Below, piece by piece: positions 55,990 through 64,000 of a stretch of 64,000 nt of DNA. The stretch is from NCBI GenBank assembly GCA_023935145.1, contig CM043702.1, forward strand, positions 79,224,320-79,288,319, in the 5' to 3' direction. The stretch is from Bretschneidera sinensis. Taxonomy: Eukaryota > Streptophyta > Magnoliopsida > Brassicales > Akaniaceae. The position numbers and the translations under genes are program-made. Positions within the stretch are counted from its first letter, which is position 1, and the number at the start of each line of letters is the position of its first letter. The notes beneath the pieces are model-generated. The model was not told where the DNA came from, ran no database searches, and worked only from the letters and a program-made list of their open reading frames with translations.

Positions 55990-58160
55990 TCATTAACAAT
56001 TCTTTATTACTATAACCTTATCACCACCAAACACACCAAATGATCTAGAGTCCACATGGTTATCCAAAACCTTTCCTTTCCCTTTGTCAACATATGTGCT
56101 CTTTCCCTTGTCCAAAGGTGTTGCTCTACCAGCACCAAACCCCACATCTCCCAATAGTTCCTCCATCAAGTCCACCCTTTCCAACACTAACACCACCTCT
56201 CTCAACCTGCCCTCCACCAAGTCCACCTCTACCAACACCAACAGCACCTCTCCTAGTAGCTCTCCACCAAGTTCACCTCTACCAGTACCAACACCACCTC
56301 TCCTAGCAGCCCCTCCACCAACTCCATCTCTACCAATACCAACACCACATTTCCCAACAGCCCCTCCACCAACTCCTCCTCTCCCACCACCTGTTGCACC
56401 AAATAAACCACTGCTAAAAAATTTTCTACCTCTGCCAGCACCTTCTCTCCTTCTCCTCTTCCTCTCCCAGCACCCTATCTCCCTCTCTTAGTACCCCTAC
56501 TTCTTATGAAATATCTAATATCAGTTTGGTTTGAGGCGAAAAAACCTTTTTCAGTTTCTTCCCTTCTACTATACATTAAATGTGAATAGAGAAGTCAACC
56601 ATCACGTAAATATCAATATAACCACTTGACCATAAAGTACATTGTAAAATTAAAAAATTTATACCTTCTTGTTTACATTGTCTCGTTGGTATATTCTTTT
56701 ATTATGGCCATACTAAAAACATATTTTGCATGTCACTGTGGAAGAGTTCTTCTCATTGTAGATGAACCAGGTTCAGATACTTATTTTCTTCTGTTTTTCT
56801 TAGGTCTATCAGACAATCTCTTAAGAAGTGAGGCTTTGATGTCCTTATCAATAGAGATAAAATTCAAATCAACCTTAGGTAAAGGTTTGATGATTTCATT
56901 ATAAGCCAGAAGGTAGGTTTTCATAGAGAAATAGTCATCATAGTAATTCTATATATTGGCTCTCTTGTATGTAATACAGAATGTTGCATATTTGCACGAG
57001 AGTCCAGTTTTGGACCAGTGCTTACAATTGCATGTCCTAGCACCCAAATCTATAGCATACCTATCCCCCTCCTCTATCACCTAGTGTTCATCTCTCCCTG
57101 ATGGAATTAAGCTAAATTTGTTAGATGATTGAATTATTCTATTCAATTTATCCTTCACTTTGGGGGTCACTTTTTCTTTATCCTGCTCCCACTTACACTA
57201 TTTTCCAAATCTTAACCCCAACATCATCTTCAGTCTCAAGTTTTCTAACAAAATCAAGATTGGCTTATTCCTTAACTTAATGGCCCAAACATTAAAGTGT
57301 TCGGTATGATTGTTTGTTACCTGTCCACTCTTTGAACTTGAGTCATATGTGTGTCTTGCCCAAGTCAATGGTTTCTCTATAAGCCATTTAAAGGAATGTT
57401 CATAATACTCCTTTATACTATCTATAGTTGCCTTCCAGCAATCTCTGTTTAAAGCTTTTCCAGCCCACCAAAAGTCACTCCTTAATTCAATACATGGATG
57501 CTCAGCTCTAAAGTTGCTATACGTATGTCTAGCACAATTTATATGGCAGGCATATGGGAAAAATTTAGCCACTGTATTCTCTAGTCCTTACAAATAAGAT
57601 GACCATGTACATTACTAAAGATCTGTATAATAAACATGCATATAGTATGAAAAGATAAAATATGCTCATATACCTTTTATTTATCAGTCATTATTGCCAA
57701 TGGCTTCTTTGGGATTCCTTCACCAATGTAGTCTCTCAAGCATTCATAGAAGAACTTCCAGTTATCAGTGCATTCAACTTCTACAATAACAAATGTAACT
57801 GGAAGCAACTCTTCTATTCTATCAAGGGCCACAACACTGAGTAGTATCCCACCATAAGACCCCTTAAGGAAACATCCATCCAAGCCTAAAAAGGGTTTAC
57901 AACCCTTTAATAACCCAAATTTGAGTGCATTATAACATACAGAAATCCTCATAAACATTTGCAGGATTCTCATTTATGTTTATTGAGTGGACTTGAATTC
58001 TTATAACACTACCAAGGTCCTTTTCAACCACCAAGTGTGCATATCTCCTTGATTTACTGAATGACTATGCATGTCCCCTATCAAATTCCTCCTCAACTTT
58101 CTTCTTAGCACTGTATAGTTGGTGTTGCTCAGCTTCAACTCCAAGAGAATTCAACTATAC
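55990..58160 (-). pseudogene. MULE (Mutator-like) transposase, 5'-truncated
   Basis: On the minus strand from about 58140: EAEQHQLYSAKKKVEEEFD, then a stop. The MULE core GCKPFLGLDGCFLKGSYGG follows near 57890-57840 with its first catalytic Asp, then IMTDK near 57685, PYACHINCARHTYSNFR near 57555-57505, and a degenerate SWIM-type zinc finger (TCNCKHWSKTGLSCKYA, final His replaced by Tyr) near 57060-57010. An 87-bp GT-AG intron (57673-57587) interrupts after MTDK. The C-terminus is glycine-rich and repetitive. The N-terminal MuDR part is cut off by a gypsy LTR at 58161. Dead. Confidence 0.85.
56140..56500 (-). repeat. Repetitive glycine-rich tail of the MULE transposase
   Basis: On the plus strand, CCAACACCACCTCT/CCTCCACCAACTCC phrases recur about every 40-50 bp. 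On the minus strand they encode GGGRGGVGGGAVG-like runs, with frame slips. Plus-strand Pro/Ser/Thr-rich frames here are artefacts. Confidence 0.75.
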
Positions 58161-58715
58161 TTGTTGGAGGTGTGTAGAGGAGGAAGGAATTCTAATGGGG
58201 AATTGAGAGCTCTGGACATAAAGGAAAATGAGGATTGAGTCCTGTTTCGAGTACAAAATAAGCTTCTAAAGGTTCTTATTAGTTTTTTTTACTTTCCTTA
58301 CACAAGAATGAGCTATATATAGCCATGTACAGATGAGTATAAATCAACTAGATAAGTGTGCACATACACACAATCAAGACTAGTCTAACTAATTTCCTAA
58401 TTAACATGCAACAATTATGTTTGGCTCCATTTACATCCGTTCAAGCTGCCCCTTATTATTACTGTAGTGCCCTTGCTTTAAGCTTGTTCCCTTACTACTT
58501 TACTGCTCTTCAGATCAGTGCCTTAACTTTACTGGTTATCCTCTGAACCTCACGAAGAACCATGATGTTTCTACCCTTCTAGTTTTGTATAGCTGCACCA
58601 TATCTTTCTGGTTTCTTCAGTAGGTTTTTGTCCCTTAGTTTCATTCTTGTAACAATATTGTTCCCATGAAAAGGCACCTTGTCCTCAAGGTGTTATTGCT
58701 ATACAGTGCTAGCAT
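58161..58715 (-). mobile_element. 3' end of a gypsy element (pol end plus LTR)
   Basis: The minus strand at 58711-58600 reads LEDKVPFHGNNIVTRMKLRD, a C-terminal tail of the type found in Ty3/gypsy polyproteins. Further on is an LTR-like sequence with a TATATATAG box near 58320, ending ...CTCCAACA at 58161. It joins MULE coding sequence directly. Truncated upstream. Confidence 0.55.
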
Positions 58716-58784
58716 CTTCCTAGAAAGCTTATTCTAATAAGAGATTGTCCCATTGAACCAGGTATTAGTGCACCCATTGACCGT

Positions 58785-59009
58785 ACGTGTCAACATCCTA
58801 AGACTAATGAGAAAATAAAATAAATATTTATTTGTAAATATTCATGCATATTACGTTGTGTAAAATGTTTAAGTTAATATCATATTGATGTATCTCCTCT
58901 GTTGATAATTGAGGATTGATGTAAAAGAAATTCGGTTAGAATTATTTGTATTATTGCATATAGGTGTCGTGCTGAGATTTTCAAAATGTGATGACATAGT
59001 CTCGGGGGT
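58785..59009 (+). repeat. Del/Tekay-like LTR fragment
   Basis: Diverged copy of about 1604-1830, sharing TTATTTGTAAATATTCAT, GATGTATCTCC and GATTTTCAAAATGTGA. It is interrupted after CTCGGGGGT by the LTR of element D. Confidence 0.78.
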
Positions 59010-60793
59010 TGATTATGCTCAAAGGATAACGCAGTAGTTGTAGCATAGCTTTGGGGTGTCGATTCCACAGAGAGAGAAATTTAAAGAATAGTAGAAGGAA
59101 CAAAGAAACTAAAGAAAAATATTAAATGATTAATAGAGAACAGAGGTTAATTTTAAATTCAAATTAAAGTGAAGCAAAGTGACTAACGAAGAAAGTACTC
59201 AAATTTGACAAACAGTAAACCATCGAGAATCCCTTGCACAAATCTGGTATTTTAATTATTCTTAATTCATTGAATAACTCAATTGGGAACTCAATTCCCA
59301 AAATTTTCAATCAAAAGGCGTAGATTTATAAACCAAGATTAAACCAAATGTAACCATTTGAAAAATCATTCACCACTTTTAAAATACGTAAATTATCATC
59401 ACTATTGAGAAAATCCAACGACGACAATATACTCATGAAGCGATATTGTAGCAAAGAATTAAATCAACATAGATAACTAATTGATCCAAACATAATCAAA
59501 GAACTAATCCATTCAATAGAGAAAGCATGACTGAATCCATAAACAGAATAAATTCTACGATTATTCAGAGAAGAAAACATCACCAATTAATTGAGAATGA
59601 TAAAACAAAAGAGTTTTAGTAATTGAAAATCAAATACATAAATTAAAAAATAAACAAAAATATCATCTACTGTGCAAGTTCATCCCTAGCCCCATTTGAG
59701 AATTTAGTTATCCATAAATATAATGGACAACAAAAATCTCAAGGAAAAAATTAGAGCAAACATTAAAGTGCTAAACATTAAACTTTAGAACTTAAAAGAA
59801 ATAAATTAAAACTAATAATACATAGAGAGAGAAATTCCACCCGCAACTGCTGTGCAGTGCTTCCCCCGATTGGTAGCAAAATCCTCCAGATTGCACCCCT
59901 TGGTAGCAAAGGCTCCGAGATTACACACCCATTTGATGAAGTGAAATTGGGTTTTTATAGGGGAACTCCATGAGTGCAATGCGTTTCCAATCCGATATGG
60001 GATGTGAGATGTAGAATGTTTTTCCAACCGATGTGGGATGTGAGATTTAAGCCTTCACATGCCCTTCAAAACTTCTGTCCACGCTGAAATCATGCACAGC
60101 CTAACCTTTGTCTACAAAAACTATCATAACTTTATCTAAAAAAATCATATTTACGAGCCGTAAAATTCTCCAGAAAATAGACATTCAGATCTTTCCAAGC
60201 ATATATGGCTCATCTCCTGTTTCTTCCTGAATAATTACAGTTTAATCCACAAAATCACTTCTGCCACGCTGAGATCACGCATAACCTGCCCTTTGTCTAC
60301 TAAAACTTCCATAACTTTCTCTAAAAAAATCATATTTAGAAGCCGTAAAATTCTCCAAAAAATAGACATTTGGATCTTTCCAAGCATATATGGCTCATCT
60401 CCTGGTTCTTCCTGAATCAATACAGTTTAATCTGCAAAAATGACTGATCTGTACGGGCAATTCTGGCAATTTAGTGAAACTCCTTTCCAAGTGCTTGTAA
60501 ACCTGTAAAAAAAAAAAAAAAAAAAAAAAACAACTCAAAGCAACAAATTCCTAACCTAAACATATAAATAAATACTTGAGTGCTGTTGCGCTCGATCGCA
60601 AGTCTCCTATGCTCGATCGCAACAGCAGATTCCAGCTTTTGCATTTTTTTCACATTAAATCCCCAATTTCCTTTGCAATCCTATAAAACATTAAAAATCA
60701 TAAAACTAACACAAAATATCATATTAGGACATAACTAAAGAATTAATAAATGTAAATTAAGAGGCCAAAATATGCAATATTTGGCACTCATCA
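59010..60793 (-). repeat. 3' LTR of element D
   Basis: The LTR is 1784 bp, with plus-strand ends TGATTATGC and CACTCATCA. It contains a block of about 185 bp twice (about 60080-60250 and 60262-60440) that is single in S1 and E. It also has an A-run at 60509-60530 and two GCTCGATCGCAA motifs near 60588-60623. Confidence 0.85.
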
Positions 60794-62155
60794 AATACCT
60801 TCAAACTTACATTTTGCTAGTCCCTTAGCAAAACAAAATAATAAAAAAAAACTAAATGAAAAACAAAGAACACAAAGATAAATCTATCATTCATGGTGTC
60901 CAAAAATTTAAGTGGCACACAAAACCATGATATTCATTCATGAGCAAGCTTAAAATATAAACACATCTTCGCAATGAATAGGAATTTTAAAATCTAATTA
61001 CTTACAAAAGGCCGGCTAAGGCATCACAAGCTTGAATCCGTGTAAAGTTAACTAGCACATAAAAATGAAGCTTCCAAATAACTCCAATGTGTAATGTCTT
61101 CATGTCTCAAGATTCACCGAATTTCCCATCAGAATGAACAATAATGGCATTGTTTTATTTCTTCCTTCCTTTTATTATGAGGCTCGTCATGTTTAGTTCC
61201 CTTAAGTTTTCTAATTGACCCATGTAGCGAGTGTTGAGTCAATGACTCCCAAACCAGATAGTTTTAAGGCAATATGTGTAAAAACACCCCTAAGGACTTA
61301 CTAACTCGAGTCAAAAAGGCTACGAAACTAAGCAAAATCCCCTCATTTTGACGTGAACACTCACTGCTTACTGAGGCAAGAGGTCCAGTTACTCAGTGGA
61401 AAGTTTGTCAATGATCATCATGAGCAAAATTTCCACCTTTTGACGTGAACACTCATTGCTTACTGAGACAAGAGGTCCAGTTACTCAGTGGAAAGTTTGT
61501 CAATGATCGTTATGAGCATTTTCTTATTGTTTTTTTTTTTTAACTTCTCTATGCCAAAGTGTCCATCCAATAAGTCATCCAGAATCAGCTAAACCATGGA
61601 ACATACACATTAAAATCACATGTCATACCTCACACGATTATGTGCTAATGTGCTCGTATCAGATTAGATCAAACATATGAATTCTCAAATGCCTAAATTA
61701 AGTAACTAAACTTTAAAATTCTATCATCAGATCATGTGTTCATGATTTTAAGCTTTCAAATGAAATCACATCACAATATTGTTTAGATCAACCAAAATTT
61801 CAAAAAAATCATGAACATGCATTTATCTTTTCAATAATATATATAAAAAAACTAGGACAAAGTGTGTGCGAATGTGTCTTCCATACCCCCAAACTTAAAG
61901 TACACCGTGTCCCCAATGTGTGAATAACATGAAAAGAGCTGACCTGGGAGATGGAGAACTAGCTGGACTGGCATGGCTCATAGCACACCCTTAAACTTGA
62001 ACTGATGCACACATTATCCCTGAAAAAGAAATACCAAAGTAATACTGGAAAACAAAAAAAATATATTAAAAATAAACAGTAGTAAGAAGTATGAAAAAAA
62101 ACAATAAAAACAAAACAAATAAAGAAAGGAAAAAAAAAATACCTGCGCGGTGTGG
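60794..62155 (-). other. 3' non-coding region of element D
   Basis: Non-coding. PPT-like CTTTGAAGGTATTT on the minus strand abuts the LTR and is less G-rich than in A or B. The conserved tandem block is at 61336-61514. The GGGGACACGGTG motif near 61905 parallels the GGACAATG motif of A. Confidence 0.7.
61336..61514 (-). repeat. Tandem duplication homologous to those in A and B
   Basis: Two copies of TTTTGACGTGAACACTCA, then GCTTACTGAG, then AGGTCCAGTTACTCAGTGG, period about 95 bp. Confidence 0.87.
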
Positions 62156-63432
62156 TCAAGGTTGATAGACCTGATCCATAAATGAAATATCTTCTACTTT
62201 CGGACCTTGCCTATCAATTAATACTTTAAGGCGTTGACCATTTACTTTAAAGATCCGACCATCCTTAGGGTCATCTATTTCTACCACCCCATTTGCAAAA
62301 ACATTCTTCACTACAAAAGGGCCGGTCCACCTAGACCGAAGTTTTTCTGGGTGCTTATGGAGTCTAGAATCATATAAGAACACTCGATCATTAGGCTTAA
62401 ACGTTTTTTCTCAAAATATTTTTATCATGAAACGCTTTCATTTTAGCTTTATAGATTCTATAGTTCTCATAAGCATCATTTCTCAACTCATCTAACTCGG
62501 TCAACTGAAATTTTCTAAGCTTACCTGCTTCTCCCATGTCAAAATTGAAATGCTTAATGGCCCAATAAGCTCGATGCTCGAGCTCCACAGATAAGTGGAA
62601 AGGCTTTCCAAAAACAAGCCTATAAGTTGACATACCTAAGGGATTTTTGAAAGCTGTACGGTAGGCCCAAAGCGCATCAACTAGTCTCAAAGACCAATCT
62701 TTGTGATCCGGGTTTACCGTTTTTTCTAAAATTTGTTTAATTTCCCTGTTTACAAATTCTACCTGGCCAGTTGTCTGGGGGTGGTAGGCAGTAGAGATCT
62801 TATGCACCACCCCATATTTTTTCATCAAAGCTTCAAAAAAACGGTTGCAAAAATGCGTGCCTCGGTCACTAATGATAGCACGTGGTGTATCAAATCGAGA
62901 TAACACATTTTCTTTGAGAAATTTAATTACCATCCTATTATCATTGCTCCTGCAAGCTGCTGCCTCTACCCATTTTGACACATAATCTACTGTCACAATA
63001 ATATATTGATACCAAAAGAATGAGGGAATGGTCCCATAAAATCAATGCCGCAACAATAAAAAATTTCAATCACTAAAATTGGGTTTAAGAGAATCATATG
63101 ACGATGTGACATAACTCTTAACTTTTGACACTTTTCACATGAGCGACAATAGATGTTTGCATCCTTAAACAAGGTGGGCCAATAAAATCCACACTGCGGA
63201 ATTTTTGCAGCAGTTTTCTTCATTGAAAAGTGGCCCCCACAAGTTTGGGAGTGACAAAATTCCAAGACACTAGCAATCTCTTCATCAGGGATGCAACGCC
63301 TTAAAATTTGGTCAGGGTAGTATTTGAAAAGAAAAAGGTCATCCCAATAGAAATTATGTACCTCAGTCATGAACTTCCTGTTGTCCTGAGCACTCCAATC
63401 CACTGGTATCTCACCTGCAGCCAAGGAGTTCA
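62156..63432 (-). pseudogene. pol: Integrase of element D
   Basis: The minus-strand frame from about 63432 contains FYWDDLFLFKYYPDQILRRC, SQTCGGHFSMKKTAAK, CRSCEKCQK (CxxC zinc site) and GIDFMGPF (first Asp). A frameshift near 63000 leads to [29 protein letters not shown] (second Asp), [17 protein letters not shown] (catalytic Glu) and [16 protein letters not shown], with a second shift near 62390. The C-terminal HPEKLRSRW and VVEIDDPKDGRIF segments end QVYQP (62156). All three catalytic residues survive, so this is the least decayed integrase here, broken by only two frameshifts and the lost upstream domains. Confidence 0.88.
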
Positions 63433-64000
63433 ACAAAGGTGAAAAATTAATTACAAGGTAGGCTATTTGGCTTATATAGGTTAAAACAAAGAGGGCCTTA
63501 ATCGCGTTCATGCATGTGTGTGTCAATATGACCTCGAAGAGAATCAAGGCAAGTCCTAGAGAAACAAATCCATGGAAGAATATCTCACATGAAAGAAAAT
63601 AGTGAGACTAATATGGAAGTGTCAGTCTAAAAGATCAAAATCTCACCAGCTTTTGTCTACTAAATTTAGTCGCTACTGTTCTCAAGGAAAATAACTAGAC
63701 TAAATTAATTATAAGTTGGAAGATTACTTATTCAATCCTATTATGAAATTTTCATGCTTAATTGAATCTTGTTCATGACATAAATAACCAAAAATCGTTG
63801 AAAACCACAAAAACAAAAAGCAAAAAAAAAAATTTTAGACACAAATTTAAAACATAACCTAAATCCCCTCCCCCACACTTAAAACTTATATTATCCGCAA
63901 TGTAAGGTGAAATGCAAAGAAAAGGAAAAAAATAACAAAAATATAAGTGAAAAAATAAAAAGAAAAAAAATGAACTCCCCTTTGGGTTTCCTACTAAGCA
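63433..64000 (-). other. Fragment of another retroelement 3' region
   Basis: Integrase homology stops at about 63432. The following sequence is non-coding. On the minus strand it contains TTTTAAGTGTGGGGGAGGGG near 63880, a phrase typical of the 3' non-coding region of Tat/Athila elements. Identity and boundaries are uncertain because the window ends. Confidence 0.4.

Larger units (their letters stand above)
59010..63432 (-). mobile_element. Element D: 3' part of an Athila element
   Basis: Minus-strand element: 3' LTR (59010-60793), non-coding region with the conserved tandem block, then integrase up to about 63432, where homology stops at LAAGEIPVDW. The rest is absent or lies beyond other sequence. 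The integrase is close to that of A, but the LTR belongs to the S1/E group. Confidence 0.85.

Noticed and set aside
56084..56491. Plus-strand Pro/Ser/Thr-rich protein
   Set aside because: It is the antisense of the glycine-rich MULE tail; the minus strand carries the recognisable transposase.

Overview
The window is nuclear DNA of a flowering plant, probably a eudicot, and almost all of it is transposable-element sequence. The evidence is nested Ty3/gypsy LTR elements of the Athila and Tat types primed by plant tRNAs, Ty1/copia and LINE fragments, a MULE, an hAT-type element, and a piece of a plant TATA-binding-protein (TBP) gene. I see no intact host gene. Nearly every coding region is broken by stops or frameshifts. 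Lineage names rest on motif recognition from memory, not on searches.

Layout. (1) 1-8054: the end of a Del/Tekay-like LTR, then a decayed LINE reverse transcriptase. The LINE is split by a minus-strand, non-coding Tat-like element (2759-6812, target duplication GTGCA) that carries two minisatellite arrays. (2) 8060-40880: a 32.8 kb nest, bounded by the 5-bp duplication CCAGG. The outer plus-strand Athila element (O) holds a solo LTR (S1, 8162-9665, AGTGT), a complete plus-strand Athila element (A, 15677-26073, CCATT) and an LTR-plus-PBS insertion (C, 26445-37264). A carries an hAT-like element (17517-18465) with a tRNA-Gly-like stretch. C carries a minus-strand non-autonomous element (B, 26794-36293, ATTTC), and B carries a solo LTR (E, 32570-33857, GCTTT). 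The order host > O > C > B > E is four levels deep. (3) 42228-49387: a minus-strand Tat-like non-autonomous element (F, TCTAT/TCCAT) whose only protein-like content is an antisense, intron-containing reading frame. (4) 50804-52094: the first coding exon and 5' UTR of a TBP gene (minus strand), joined to the 3' end of a copia element. (5) 52.4-59.0 kb: a microsatellite, a copia RT fragment, a broken GRF zinc-finger gene, a MULE transposase with an 87-bp intron, and the end of a gypsy element. (6) 59010-64000: the 3' part of a minus-strand Athila element (D) inserted in a second copy of the Del/Tekay-like LTR end, followed by another retroelement fragment.

Working together. A, B and C share LTR start sequences and a tRNA-Asp primer site. 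B keeps Gag and protease but has no RT, RNase H or integrase, so A-type elements could have mobilised it in trans (inference). C ends exactly at the 18th base of its primer-binding site and is flanked by a 60-bp target duplication. That is what capture of plus-strand strong-stop cDNA at a double-strand break would leave, and it is the most unusual signal in the window.
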